Numbered from the stretch's first letter, positions 50,835 through 61,131 are shown. The stretch: 64,000 bases of DNA from Arthrobacter sp. P2b (GCF_900168295.1 NZ_FVZL01000001.1:434001-498000); one strand, 5' to 3'. Numbers and translations: made by a program. Notes: a model not told the origin generated them from the sequence alone.

Positions 50835-51965
50835 ATGCACACCATCCTTGACACTGTGGTGATCGGCGGCGGGGCCATGGGCTCGGCTGCCGCGTGGGCG
50901 CTCTCGCGCCGGGGCCGCCACGTGACGCTGGTGGATCAGTTCGGCCCGGGGCACCGGATCGGCGCTTCGCACGGCACCACCCGGAACCTGAACCCCGGCT
51001 ACCACCGCCCGGAGTACGTGGCCATGCTGGCCGAAGGGCTGGCCCTGTGGGACGAACTGGAGCAGGACAGCGGCGAGAAGCTGCTCACCCGCACTGGCAT
51101 TGTGAACCACGGCCCCGAGCCGATGCTTCCCGACGTCGCTGCCGCGCTGACTCGGGCCGGCATCCGCGCGGAGTTCCTTCGCCCGGCCGAGGCGGCGGAG
51201 CGGTGGGGCGGCATCCGGTTCGACCAGCAGGTGCTGCACATGCCCGACGGCGGCCAGCTCAATCCGGAGGCTGCGCTGCCCGCCTTCCAGCGGCTTGCCG
51301 TCGCCCGCGGCGCCGATATCAGGCACCACACCAAGGTGGTGGACTTCGAGGTGATGGACGACGGCGTCCGGCTGGGTTTCGAGACCGCAGCGGGCACCGA
51401 GGTGGTCACCGCGGCCCAGGTGGTGGTGACGGCGGGCGGCTGGACCGAAAAGCTTTTGGGTGCCGCTGGCAATGGGAAGCTGCGGGTCCCGAAGCTCACC
51501 GTCACGCAGGAACAGCCCGCGCACTTCCGGATCACCGACGGGCAGGCCGTGTGGCCCGGGTTCAACCACTACCCCGGTACCGGCGGGGACTACCAGGGCT
51601 GGTACTCCCCGGTGTACGGAATGCATACCCCGGGCGAAGGGATCAAGGCCGGGTGGCACGGCGTGGGGCCCGTGGTGGACCCGGACCGGCGGTCCTTCCA
51701 GCCCGAACCCAGGCAGCTCGCTGCGCTGCAGGACTATGCCCGGACCTGGCTGCCGGGAGTGGATGCCGATTCCTTCGAGGCGATCAGCTGCACCTACACC
51801 ACTACCCCGGACGAGGACTTCATCCTGGACCGGATCGGACCAGTGGTGATCGGCGCCGGTTTCTCCGGGCACGGCTTCAAGTTCACGCCGGTGGTGGGCC
51901 GGATCCTTGCCGACCTTGCCACCGGCACCCGCCCGGCGCCGGAGATCTTCCGCGCCTCCCGGTAA
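50835..51965 (+). CDS. solA: Sarcosine oxidase/N-methyltryptophan oxidase (SolA-like)
   Basis: A 376-residue flavoprotein. GGGAMGSAAAWALSRRG near 13 binds the FAD ADP. The covalent-flavin cysteine is C319 in SCTYTTTPDEDFILD, and GFSGHGFKFTPVVG closes the FAD site. It oxidises N-methyl amino acids to the amine, formaldehyde and H2O2. It could use sarcosine or a related substrate. Upstream GGAGAACC gives a good ribosome site. Confidence 0.93.
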   Translation: MHTILDTVVIGGGAMGSAAAWALSRRGRHVTLVDQFGPGHRIGASHGTTRNLNPGYHRPEYVAMLAEGLALWDELEQDSGEKLLTRTGIVNHGPEPMLPDVAAALTRAGIRAEFLRPAEAAERWGGIRFDQQVLHMPDGGQLNPEAALPAFQRLAVARGADIRHHTKVVDFEVMDDGVRLGFETAAGTEVVTAAQVVVTAGGWTEKLLGAAGNGKLRVPKLTVTQEQPAHFRITDGQAVWPGFNHYPGTGGDYQGWYSPVYGMHTPGEGIKAGWHGVGPVVDPDRRSFQPEPRQLAALQDYARTWLPGVDADSFEAISCTYTTTPDEDFILDRIGPVVIGAGFSGHGFKFTPVVGRILADLATGTRPAPEIFRASR

Positions 51966-51974
51966 GCACTGCCG

Positions 51975-53438
51975 CTATTGGGTGCTGTCCTCCGCATCGG
52001 CGAGGACCTGGTCCGGCCCCTTCCCTCCGCTGGTGCCGGCGCGGACAGCGGGCATGGCCAGGACCGCGGCGACGGTGACCAGACCGGCCACCAGCGCGGC
52101 CAGGAAGACGGCACCGGAAGCGGCCACCACCGCCTGCCCGCTGCTGTCCCCGCCCGGGGTTCCCGCGTAGATTGCGTTGGCCACGGCGCCGAACACCGCC
52201 ACGCCCAGGGCGCTGCCGATGGACCGGGCGAACATGTTGGTGCTGGTGACCACGCCGCGCTCATTCCAGGGAACGCTGGACTGGGCGGCGATCAGGGTGG
52301 GGGTGGCCACCAGCCCCAGCCCGAGTCCCACCACGAAGCAGCTGCCGGCCACGGACGCCACGTTGGGTACGGCTGCCGTCAGGGCCAGGACCAGGAGTCC
52401 CGCCACCGTCACGGAAACGCCGATGAGGGCCGTGGCCTTGAAGCCGATCCGCAGGTACAGCCGGCCGGCCTGCGAGGCGCTGATCGGCCAGCCGACGGTC
52501 AGCGCGGCCAGGGCCAGCCCGGCCACCAGGGGTGAGCTGGACAATGCCCCTTCCAGGAAGGTGGGCACGAAGGAGGTCAGCCCGATCAGCACCGCCCCAA
52601 CTCCGAAGGACACCATGGCGGTGGTGCCAAGAAGGCGGCGGGACACCACCCAGGACGGCAGGACGGGCTCGGCCGCCCGCCGCTCCACCAGGAGGAAGAG
52701 GGCCAGGAGCACGCCGCCCACCGCGAAGACGCCCATGCTGGCGGGTGAGTTCCACTCCCATGCCTGGCCGCCCTGGAGGGCGCCAAGGATCAGCAGTCCC
52801 AGGGAAACTGCCAGCAGCGCCGCCCCGGCGAAGTCCACCCGGTGCTTGGCCCGGTCCACGTTCTCGTGCAGGGTCCGGAGCAGCATCCATCCTGCCAGCA
52901 GGCACAGGGGGACGTTGACCAGGAAAATCCCGCGCCACAGGCCCAGGGACGCAAAGATTCCGCCGAGGCTTGGCCCCACCACGGAGGACACGGCCCACAT
53001 GCTGGCGAGGTAGCCCTGCACCTTGGCGCGTTCCTCCAGGGAATAGATGTCGCCGGCGATCGTGATGGACACCGGCAGCACCGCGCCGGCGCCGAGCCCC
53101 TGCAGGGCCCGGAACGCGATCAGCGAGGGCATGCTCCAGGCGAGGCCGCACAGGACGGAGCCGAGCAGGAACAGTCCGATGCCGGCCAGGATGATGGGCT
53201 TGCGGCCGGCCATGTCGGACAGCTTGCCGTAGATGGGCACGGAGACGGCCTGGGCCAGCAGGTAGGCCGAGAAGAGCCAGGGGAATGACGAAAACCCGCC
53301 CACGTCCCGCACGATTGACGGGACGGCGGTGGCCACGATGGTGGAGTCAATTGCGACGAGCCCCGTGGCCAGCATGAGGGCGATGAGGATGGGCCCGCGT
53401 TCGGAGCGGAATCCTACGCCCTGGGATGTGGTTGTCAT
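51975..53438 (-). CDS. DHA2-family (14-helix) MFS exporter
   Basis: About 487 residues from the ATG at 53438 (AGGAAAC upstream). LVAIDSTIVATAVPSIVRDVGG and LSDMAGRKPIILAGIGLFLLGSVLCGLA are the DHA2 (EmrB/QacA) motifs; the long middle with extra helices fits 14-TM drug/H+ exporters. Substrate unknown. Convergent with solA. Confidence 0.92.
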   Translation of the reverse strand: MTTTSQGVGFRSERGPILIALMLATGLVAIDSTIVATAVPSIVRDVGGFSSFPWLFSAYLLAQAVSVPIYGKLSDMAGRKPIILAGIGLFLLGSVLCGLAWSMPSLIAFRALQGLGAGAVLPVSITIAGDIYSLEERAKVQGYLASMWAVSSVVGPSLGGIFASLGLWRGIFLVNVPLCLLAGWMLLRTLHENVDRAKHRVDFAGAALLAVSLGLLILGALQGGQAWEWNSPASMGVFAVGGVLLALFLLVERRAAEPVLPSWVVSRRLLGTTAMVSFGVGAVLIGLTSFVPTFLEGALSSSPLVAGLALAALTVGWPISASQAGRLYLRIGFKATALIGVSVTVAGLLVLALTAAVPNVASVAGSCFVVGLGLGLVATPTLIAAQSSVPWNERGVVTSTNMFARSIGSALGVAVFGAVANAIYAGTPGGDSSGQAVVAASGAVFLAALVAGLVTVAAVLAMPAVRAGTSGGKGPDQVLADAEDSTQ

Positions 53439-53527
53439 GGTGGGTTTCCTGCCTTGGTCTCCGTTGCCGGAACCGTCCGCTGCAGGCACCCGGAACTTCC
53501 ACTCTAGGCAGCAATCAGGACAAGCGG

Positions 53528-56158
53528 CTACCTTCTGCCCTGCAGGGCGTCCAGGAGGCGCGCACACCGGATGAAACCGAGGTGGGAGTACGCCTGCGGG
53601 TGGTTCCCCAGGTGGGTCTCGGTGCCGGGATCGTATTCTTCGGGCAGCAGGCCGGTTGGCCCGAAGAGGTTCACCAGCTGGTCGAAAAGGTCCCAGGCCT
53701 CCTCAACCCGCCCCACCGCAACGTACGCCTCAATCAGCCAGGTGGTGCAGATGTGGAACCCACCCTCCAGCCCCGGCAGGCCGTCGTCGTACCTGTAGCG
53801 GAACACGGTGGGACCCACCCGCAGTTCCCGTTCCACGGCCGTGACCGTATCCAGGAAGCGCTGGTCCGAGACGTCCAGCAGGCCTGACAGCCCGATGTGC
53901 AGGACGGCGGCGTCCAGATCGGGGCTGTCATAGGCAACGGTGTAGGAGGATGCTGTCTCGTCCCAGCCTTCACGCAGCACCTCGTTCCGGATGGCTGTGG
54001 CAGTGGCTTCCCAGGAGGGGTCGGGGGTGCGGCCGTGCCGGGCGGCGGTCTGCAGCGCCCGGTCGAGGGTCACCCAGCACATCACCTTGGTGTACACGTG
54101 ATGCCGGGGAGCCCGCCGTGCCTCCCAGATGCCGTGGTCGGGTTCGTGCCAGCGGGCCAGCACCGCGGAAGCCATCTGGACCATCAGCTCCCAGTGGCCG
54201 TCGGTCAGCGCCAATTCCTTTTCGCTCAGGGCATGGATCAGTTCCGCGATGGGGCCGAACACGTCCAGCTGGACCTGGTGGTCCGCGGCGTTGCCGATCC
54301 GGACCGGCCGGGAGCCGGCATAGCCGGGGAGACTGTCGATGACCGCTTCGGTTGAAAGCGGCGCGCCCGTCACGGAGTAGAGGGGATGCAGCCATTCCGG
54401 GCCGGGGGCGTGCTCGAGGATCCGGCCCAGCCAATCCAGGAAACCGGCTGCTTCCTGCGTGGAGCCAAGGTCCACCAGCGCGTTGACGGTCATGGACCCA
54501 TCCCGCAGCCAGCAGTACCGGTAGTCCCAGTTGCGGGTGCCGCCGATCCCTTCGGGCAGCGACGTTGTGGGCGCGGCCAGCACGGCGCCGGTGGGTTCGT
54601 GGACCAGCGCCCGGAGCACCAGGGCGGACCGGCGCACCAGGGAGGGCTTGACGCCGGGCAGGTCCAGGCTCTGCACCCAGCTCCGCGAGTGGAGTGCCAC
54701 GCCCGCCCGCCGGTCCGTTTCGCCGCCGGGATCTGCGGGCTGGTGTTCGGTGTCGCCGCACCGCAGGTTGAGCACCACTGGACCGTCCTGCAGGTTGACA
54801 GCGGCCGTGGCCGTGGCGTGCCGGCCGTCCGAGGTGATGGCGAACTTCACGCCCGGGGCGTAGAGGACAATGGGGTCCGAGGTCCCCGCAACATGCAGTT
54901 CGTCGCCGCGGGCCTCCATGCTGAACGGCGCATTGGCGTAGTCGGGGCGGGGGGCGAAGACGATCCGGGCCGCACCGCTTCCGGACAGGACCCGCACCAG
55001 GCTGGTGATGCCTTCCGGGGCAGGTTCAAGGTAGTCCGTGACCGTGACGTCCGCCCAGCGGGTCTCCACGATCATGGTGCTGTCCACATAGCGCTGGCCC
55101 AGCACCTGGGAGGCCTTGACGGGCTCGATGGAGAAGTGCCCTGCCGCGTCGCCGCCGAGGATGTGGGCAAAGAGTGATCCGGAGTCCGGGAGCGGATGGC
55201 TCATCCAGCAGATCCTGGCGTCCGGGGTGACAAGGGCCGTGGAGGATCCGTTGCCGATCATGGAGTGCCGCTCAAGCCCCACGGCGTCCTCGCCGAACAG
55301 CCACGCCCGGCGCAGTTCGAACAGGATGGCCAGGACCCGGGCAAAGCACTCCGGGTCGCGGAGCCGGTGCGCGGCGCGGGTCTCCCCCGTGCCCACCCGG
55401 AGGCCCATGTCCGGCCCGCGGAGGGTGGCGATGGCCAGCTCGTCGCTGTAGGCGTCACCGGCGTACATGGCAGCGCTGGCGCCGAGCCGCGACCGGAGGT
55501 TTTCCAGCGCCTCGGCCTTCGCCGGTTCCACGACGGAAAGGTCCAGGACCGACCCGTCCACGATGAAGAACAGCCCGTGGCTGCGGGCTATCTCCCGGGC
55601 GGTTTCGGTGACGGCCGCGACGACGTCCGCGGTGGCAGGCCGGGTGTGGACCGAAACGGCCACAGGCTTGCGCTCAATCCAGATGCCCTTGTGGAAGCCC
55701 ACAGCCTCAGTGAGGGCTGCGTTGACTTTGTGCAGGACCGCTTCGGTGGCCAGCGGCTGGACATGCGCGAACTGCATGTCCGGCTCGGCACCGTGCGAGC
55801 CGATGAGGTGCACTTCCGCGGGCAGGCGGGATACGGCAGCCAGGTCACGAAGCGAACGGCCGGAGATGACGGCGGCATGGGTGTTGGGCAGCGCCGCCAG
55901 TGCGCGCAGGGCGATGGCAGCGCTCCCCAAAGGGAGGGTTTCCGTGGAGATCCCCTCGGCATCGCAGAGCGTCCCGCCGTAATTGCATGCAACCAGAAGC
56001 CCCGGAACCCGGGCCAGGACCTTGAGTTCCGACAGCAGGGTGGGAGTCAGCCCGTCGCCGGCCGCGTCAGACTGGATGAAGGAACGGAGCAGCCCCAGCG
56101 GGAGGGACCTGGTAAGCAGCGCGGAATCCGCCACGCTTTGGTTCAGCGGCATCGCCAT
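53528..56158 (-). CDS. OtsB-like (degenerate) and GH15 fusion enzyme
   Basis: About 876 residues from the ATG at 56158 (AAGGGG upstream). Residues about 40-275 resemble trehalose-6-phosphate phosphatase (AVISGRSLRDLAAV, LIGSHGAE, YAGDAYSDE), but HAD motif I reads NYGGTL where DxDGTL is expected, so both catalytic aspartates are missing. Residues about 300-870 are GH15 (IGGTRNWDYRYCWLRDGS, HGIWEAR with the likely acid, GLLPEEYDP with the base). GH15 trehalases are known in actinobacteria; trehalose or glucan hydrolysis is likely. Confidence 0.85.
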   Translation of the reverse strand: MAMPLNQSVADSALLTRSLPLGLLRSFIQSDAAGDGLTPTLLSELKVLARVPGLLVACNYGGTLCDAEGISTETLPLGSAAIALRALAALPNTHAAVISGRSLRDLAAVSRLPAEVHLIGSHGAEPDMQFAHVQPLATEAVLHKVNAALTEAVGFHKGIWIERKPVAVSVHTRPATADVVAAVTETAREIARSHGLFFIVDGSVLDLSVVEPAKAEALENLRSRLGASAAMYAGDAYSDELAIATLRGPDMGLRVGTGETRAAHRLRDPECFARVLAILFELRRAWLFGEDAVGLERHSMIGNGSSTALVTPDARICWMSHPLPDSGSLFAHILGGDAAGHFSIEPVKASQVLGQRYVDSTMIVETRWADVTVTDYLEPAPEGITSLVRVLSGSGAARIVFAPRPDYANAPFSMEARGDELHVAGTSDPIVLYAPGVKFAITSDGRHATATAAVNLQDGPVVLNLRCGDTEHQPADPGGETDRRAGVALHSRSWVQSLDLPGVKPSLVRRSALVLRALVHEPTGAVLAAPTTSLPEGIGGTRNWDYRYCWLRDGSMTVNALVDLGSTQEAAGFLDWLGRILEHAPGPEWLHPLYSVTGAPLSTEAVIDSLPGYAGSRPVRIGNAADHQVQLDVFGPIAELIHALSEKELALTDGHWELMVQMASAVLARWHEPDHGIWEARRAPRHHVYTKVMCWVTLDRALQTAARHGRTPDPSWEATATAIRNEVLREGWDETASSYTVAYDSPDLDAAVLHIGLSGLLDVSDQRFLDTVTAVERELRVGPTVFRYRYDDGLPGLEGGFHICTTWLIEAYVAVGRVEEAWDLFDQLVNLFGPTGLLPEEYDPGTETHLGNHPQAYSHLGFIRCARLLDALQGRR

Positions 56159-56311
56159 TCGTGCACCCCTTAGGCAGGACGCACCCGGTAAGGCAGCCGC
56201 GGGATGGCCCGCGGCGATCGGGTGGTGCCCCTCCCCGGAGGTCCGCCGGAACTCCGGAGGGGACATCCCTCATGGTCCGCCCGGCCGGTTTCCGCCGAAA
56301 GTCCCCACCAT

Positions 56312-56346
56312 TGCGTATGTGTAAAAGCACTGCGTATGTGGAAAAG
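56312..56346. repeat. Two 16-bp direct repeats upstream of OtsB-GH15 gene
   Basis: TGCGTATGTGTAAAAG (56312-56327) and TGCGTATGTGGAAAAG (56331-56346) differ at one base and are spaced 19 bases apart, about two helix turns. They lie 154-188 bases before the OtsB-GH15 start, beyond a GC-rich hairpin around 56228-56264. Confidence 0.85.
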
Positions 56347-56371
56347 TCCGGCGGCGGGTGGCCGCCCCCAG

Positions 56372-57361
56372 CTACACCCGGGCCAGGCCGGCCGCCTGGG
56401 CAAGCAGCTCGACGGACCGCAACCGGGCCTCGGTGCCGGTGCTTTGGTGGGCCACGATGAGTTCGTCGGCGTCGGCGTGCCGGCCGAAGCTGTCAAGATA
56501 CTCCATCACGGCGTCGGGCGTGCCCACCGCCGAATAGGTCATCATCTGGGAGACGTGCTGGCCCTGCGGTGAGTCGAGGATCATGTCCGCTTCGTCGTCG
56601 GTGAACTCCCGCCCGCCGCCGAAGAACAGGGAGACCCTTGCGCGCTTGGTCTCCTGCAGCATGGCCTGCGCTTCAGAGGCGGAATCAGCGGCAATAACAT
56701 TCACGCCGGCAATCACGTGCGGCGCATCCAGCTGGGCGGAGGGCTTGAATTCCCGGCGGTAGATGGCCACGGCATCCTGCAGCGCGTTGGGCGCAAAGTG
56801 CGAAGCGAAGGCGTAGGGAAGTCCCAGCTGGGCGGCCAGCCGTGCGCCGAACAGGGATGAGCCCAGGATGTAGAGCGGCACGTTGGTGCCCTTGCCCGGG
56901 GTGGCTTCCACACCCTGGATGCGGGTGGGGCCGGTGAGGTAGCCCTGGAGCTCCAGGACGTCCTGCGGAAAGCTGTCCGCGGACATCGGGTCCCGCCGCA
57001 GCGCACGCATGGTGTTCTGGTCGCTGCCGGGTGCGCGGCCCAAGCCGAGGTCGATGCGCCCCGGGTGCAGGGTTTCCAGGGTGCCGAACTGTTCGGCGAT
57101 GGTCAGCGGCGAGTGGTTGGGCAGCATGATGCCGCCGGCGCCCAGCCGGATGCTTTCCGTGTGCGCGGCCACGTGGGCGATCAGCACGCTGGTGGCTGAC
57201 GAGGCGATGGAGGACATGTTGTGGTGCTCGGCGTACCAGATCCGCCGGTACCCCAGCCGCTCGGCGCTTTGCGCCATGGCCACGCTGCCTGCGAAACTCT
57301 CCGCCGCCGTCTGGCCTTTGCCGATGGTTGCCAGGTCAAGGATGGAAAGCGGAAGAGTCAC
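56372..57361 (-). CDS. LLM-class flavin-dependent oxidoreductase
   Basis: A 329-residue bacterial luciferase-like monooxygenase: [26 protein letters not shown] near 42, [38 protein letters not shown] near 78-115, typical of the MupA/Atu3640-like LLM group. Uses FMNH2 from a separate reductase. GTG start at 57361. Natural substrate unknown. Confidence 0.92.
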   Translation of the reverse strand: MTLPLSILDLATIGKGQTAAESFAGSVAMAQSAERLGYRRIWYAEHHNMSSIASSATSVLIAHVAAHTESIRLGAGGIMLPNHSPLTIAEQFGTLETLHPGRIDLGLGRAPGSDQNTMRALRRDPMSADSFPQDVLELQGYLTGPTRIQGVEATPGKGTNVPLYILGSSLFGARLAAQLGLPYAFASHFAPNALQDAVAIYRREFKPSAQLDAPHVIAGVNVIAADSASEAQAMLQETKRARVSLFFGGGREFTDDEADMILDSPQGQHVSQMMTYSAVGTPDAVMEYLDSFGRHADADELIVAHQSTGTEARLRSVELLAQAAGLARV

Positions 57362-57504
57362 GTGAGGTGCCGGCCTTTCGAAGCGTTGCGTAGTTTTGCC
57401 CGCCGGGTCACGACGGGCACGAAAGGCATAACGACGGCGAGGCCCCGCTTATTTCGAACGGGCGAAAGACTTCCGGGACTACCTGGCCAAAAGGAATCAC
57501 GCCA

Positions 57505-59829
57505 TTAGATGGCGCAGCCTCCGTATCCGATCTGCGTGTCGATGGCATTGATCTTCGTCTGCACTGCCCCCAGTTGATCCTGCAAGCTGCGCACCACTGC
57601 CTTCTGCACATCAATGGCTTTACTGTTGCTCCCCTTCCTGCCCGCCAGGCCGGCCAGCACACCCTGGGCTTCCACCAGCTGCCGGTCAAGCGCGTTCAGC
57701 TGGAGCTGCAGGTCCTTGAGCGCTGATTCCGCCGCGGTGATCTCACCTTCCAGAGCAGTGAGCTGGGCCAGAAGCGGCGTCACCCTGCCCTGCAGCACGA
57801 GGATCTCCGCTTCCTTGGACTGGATTTCCGCGTTCTTCAGGGCCAGGTCAGCCACCAGCTTGTCCATAATCGCGTTCAGGCTTTCGATCTCTTTCGTCTT
57901 GCCGGAAACCAGACTCTGCGCTGCATCAACAGCCGCCTGAAGGGCCGGAAGTTCGCCTTTGAGACCTGAAATTTCCAGCTGTTTTGCTCCCACCGCGGAT
58001 TCCGCTGCAACACGGGCCGCCTCGGCCTCCGCCAAAGCCACCTTCCTTGCCTCCACCACGGACTCCTGGCCGGCAATGGCTTGCTCGGCAGCGGCCACGT
58101 TCCCGATGAGCGCCGGCAGCGCCGCTTCCAGATCCTTCAGAATCTTCTCCTGGGTGGAGAGTTCGCCTGATGCCACAGCGGCTGTGTCCGTAAGCACTGT
58201 GAGCTGCTGTTGCAAAGCGTCCAGTTCAGTCTGCTTCCCAGCGACGGCAGTGTTCGCCTGGTCCACGGCGCCCTCAAGCGCGGGAAGTTCGGCCGTGAGC
58301 TTCGCGATTTCGCCTTCTTTGGCCGTGACGGCCGCATTCGCAATCGTCAGGACCGACTGCAGCGGCACGGACAGCGTCTGCAGCGCGCTGCTTTCCTGCT
58401 GCCTGGCCAGCAACTGGCTGTTCAAGGATGACACCTGCGCGTTAAGGGCCGCAAGGTCCCCTTGAAGTCCGGAAATCTCGGCGTCTTTGTCGTTGATCTG
58501 CGCGCTGACGGCAGCCAGCAACGTCAGCTTCTCAGCCCGTTGGGTAATAAGGCCGTTCGCGCTGCCATTGTTCTTGTCTATTTTCGCCGTCAACGCCGCG
58601 ATCTCTGCTTCAAGAGTGTTCTTGTTGGCCTCCAGCTGGCCCAGCTGGGCCTGGGCCGTTGCCAGCTCATCCTGTATGGCCACTATGGCGGTATTTATGG
58701 TGCTGATTCGGCCTTGGAATACCGCTACCTCCGCTTCTGCCTCAGCGATGTGGTTATCGTTGGCTTTCACCGCGGCCGCAGCTGCCGCTGCCTCCGCCTC
58801 CAAGGTGACGAGCCGTGCCTCGGCCGCAACAATCTCGGCGGTCTTGGCTGCGAGCGCTGCCGCTGCTGAGCCGGCGGCAGCTTCACGAACCTCCAGATCC
58901 GCTTCGACGGCCGCGATCTCAGCTTTCTTATCTGCCACGGCTTTGTCCGCTGCCGCCGCCGTTGCCTCCAGTTCCGCGAGCTTCTGCTCTGCCAGCCGTA
59001 TGGCCTCCCGCTGCGCCTGCAGGGCTTCCTCAGCGGCTTTGCCTGTTGTCTCCAATGACGTGAGGTCAATTTTGGCTGCGGTCAGTTCGTCCCTTGCGGT
59101 GGCTACAGCCGCGACGGCTTCTTGCGCCGTGGTGGTCAGGGTTACTAGATCGTCTTCTGCCGCCTCGATGTGAGCTTCCTTGGCCGCCAGTTCAGAGGCC
59201 GCGTTCCCGGCGGCCTGCTGAAGGACAAGAAGCTCGTCGGCGGCGGTATCGATCGCGCGCTGGGCACCGGCCATTTCCGCGGTCAGGGCAGCGGCTTCGG
59301 CGCGAAGACCGGCAGCGGCCGCTTCAGCCGCAGCCTGCTGCTCAAGCAGGGGCGCGAGCTCGGCTTCGACCCCAGCCTTGTCGACATGCAGGATGGCCAG
59401 GGCCTCCCGGGTGTCTGAAATGGCGGCCAGCGTTGCGGTTTTCTCCCCGTCAAGCCTGGCGATGTCGGCCTCGGCAGTGTTGACGTCTTTCGCCAGCTGC
59501 TGTGCCTCCGCCTCGAGGGCCGCCATCTCCGTATTCACTGCAGCCTTCTGCTCCATGAGTGCCGCCTGCTGTGCCGCCAGCCCATCACGTTCAGCCTGCA
59601 GCCTGGCAATGACATCGGCGTTCTTTTTGGCCGCGGCTTTCAGCAGGTTTTCCTGGACGGTCCCCCGGTGTGCCAGCTGGTTCACCACGCCATTGCAGAT
59701 CGATCCGTTGGACGATGTCCCGGCGACGGCCGGCTGCACCAGCACCAAGCTGGTGGCCAGCAGGCCCGGCAGGACAACGGCAGCGGCGAGGCGGCGTGGA
59801 ACCGACGGCTTTGACGGGGAAGTGCGCAT
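57505..59829 (-). CDS. Large secreted coiled-coil protein
   Basis: A 774-residue protein; AGGAGCACAC before the ATG. Signal peptide about 1-36 (cleavage after AVA). Almost the whole mature chain is heptad-rich Ala/Glu/Leu/Lys sequence predicted to form a long coiled coil, with short breaks (for example near IDKNNGSANG). I count only two cysteines, C45 just after the signal peptide and C772 three residues from the end, and no tryptophan. No membrane anchor or sorting signal at the C-terminus. Probably a fibrous extracellular or envelope protein; no known family assigned. Confidence 0.85.
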   Translation of the reverse strand: MRTSPSKPSVPRRLAAAVVLPGLLATSLVLVQPAVAGTSSNGSICNGVVNQLAHRGTVQENLLKAAAKKNADVIARLQAERDGLAAQQAALMEQKAAVNTEMAALEAEAQQLAKDVNTAEADIARLDGEKTATLAAISDTREALAILHVDKAGVEAELAPLLEQQAAAEAAAAGLRAEAAALTAEMAGAQRAIDTAADELLVLQQAAGNAASELAAKEAHIEAAEDDLVTLTTTAQEAVAAVATARDELTAAKIDLTSLETTGKAAEEALQAQREAIRLAEQKLAELEATAAAADKAVADKKAEIAAVEADLEVREAAAGSAAAALAAKTAEIVAAEARLVTLEAEAAAAAAAVKANDNHIAEAEAEVAVFQGRISTINTAIVAIQDELATAQAQLGQLEANKNTLEAEIAALTAKIDKNNGSANGLITQRAEKLTLLAAVSAQINDKDAEISGLQGDLAALNAQVSSLNSQLLARQQESSALQTLSVPLQSVLTIANAAVTAKEGEIAKLTAELPALEGAVDQANTAVAGKQTELDALQQQLTVLTDTAAVASGELSTQEKILKDLEAALPALIGNVAAAEQAIAGQESVVEARKVALAEAEAARVAAESAVGAKQLEISGLKGELPALQAAVDAAQSLVSGKTKEIESLNAIMDKLVADLALKNAEIQSKEAEILVLQGRVTPLLAQLTALEGEITAAESALKDLQLQLNALDRQLVEAQGVLAGLAGRKGSNSKAIDVQKAVVRSLQDQLGAVQTKINAIDTQIGYGGCAI

Positions 59830-60150
59830 GTGTGCTCCTGAGACCGGTGAGCGGCCCCCATTGGCCGCTGCTAGCCCAACGGTAGGTTGCGGCAGCTGCT
59901 AAGCACACGCGTAATCCCACACCTGTCTTTAGGCCCCAGGTACTCGTTAAAAGGCGACACCCGGCGCGCGCTACTTGGTTCTTGACTCGGCAGAGGGCCC
60001 GAATATGACCGCCGCGGTCCCCCGATTAACCGGCGTTACGCCCTGTATCTCCGGGTTGCGGCGGCCTTTGATTCCCTTCGCGGCGCTGGCGGATAGTTGC
60101 TGCAACGAGCACACCCGATGCAACCGCTACCTACTTCCCAAGGGGGAATC
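59830..60150. other. Divergent intergenic region, 321 bp
   Basis: Separates the coiled-coil gene from the broken ABC lipoprotein gene. It holds a perfect 7-bp hairpin AGCGGCC (59850-59856) / GGCCGCT (59863-59869) in the coiled-coil gene leader. I see no convincing -35/-10 pair, riboswitch or gene. Confidence 0.6.
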
Positions 60151-61131
60151 TTGGCCATCACCAGAACGAAACCCGCCGCCGCCGCGGCCCTGACAGCAGC
60201 AGCATTGCTGGGGCTGGCTGCCTGCGCTGATCCGGGCGCGACGGCGGCGACAGCACCGTCGTCGTCCTCCGCGACAGTGGCGGGGAAGCAGTTCAACCTG
60301 TCCCCGGAGCAGGACCGCTTCAAGGTCACCGTTGACCCCGCTGCGGCGGCACTGGTCCCCGAGGCCATCAAGGCCGACGGGAAGCTTACCATCGTGAGCA
60401 CCGGCGGCACTGCTCCGCTGAGCCTTTTCGCGACCGACAACAAGACCCTCATCGGCAGCGAGGTGGACATCGCCTACGCGGTGGGCGAGACGCTTGGCCT
60501 GGAGGTCGAAGCGCTTCCCGTGGCCTGGGCTGATTGGCCGCTGGGCGTTGAATCCGGCAAGTACGAGGCCGTGCTGTCCAACGTGACCGTCACCGAGGCC
60601 CGCAAGGAATAGTTCGATTTCGCCACTTACCGCAATGACCTGCTGGGCTTCTACGCAAAGAGCGATTCAAACATCGGCGAGATCAAGGACGCCAAGGACG
60701 TGGCGGGCAAGCGGGTCATCGTTGGCTCCGGCACCAACCAGGAAGCCATCCTGGTGCGCTGGGACGAGGAAAACAAGAAGAATGGCCTGGCGCCGATCGA
60801 GTTCCAGTATTACGACGACGATTCCGCCTCGTCGCTTGCCCTTCAGTCGGGCCGGGCGGACCTGACCTTCGGACCCAACGCGGGTGCCGCCTACAAGGCT
60901 GCGCAGGATGGAAAGAGCAAGCAGGTGGGCACGCTCAACGGCGGCTGGCCGCTGACGGCGGAAATCGCCTTCACCACCAAGAAGGACAACGGCCTGGCCG
61001 TGGCTGCCCAGGCAGCGCTGAACGAACTGATCGAAAACGGCACCTACGCCAAGATCCTGGACCGCTGGGGCCTGTCATCCGAGGCAATCCAGAAGTCCGA
61101 GTTGAACCCGGCAGGCCTGCCAAAGAAGTAA
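60151..61131 (+). pseudogene. ABC amino-acid-type solute-binding lipoprotein with in-frame amber codon
   Basis: The frame starts at a TTG (60151) after AGGGGGAAT, with a lipoprotein signal peptide (LGLAAC lipobox). It encodes a polar amino-acid binding protein: IVSTGGTAPLSLFATDNKTLIGSEVDI, VGETLGLEVEALPVAWADWPLGVESGKYEAVLSNVTVTEARKE, then TAG at 60610-60612, and then, in the same frame, FDFATYRNDLLGFYAKSD to the end. The remainder is intact, so a single C-to-T or A-to-T change (CAG or AAG to TAG) is likely. It may be a real nonsense mutation, a sequencing error or readthrough. No permease or ATPase gene is adjacent. Confidence 0.85.
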
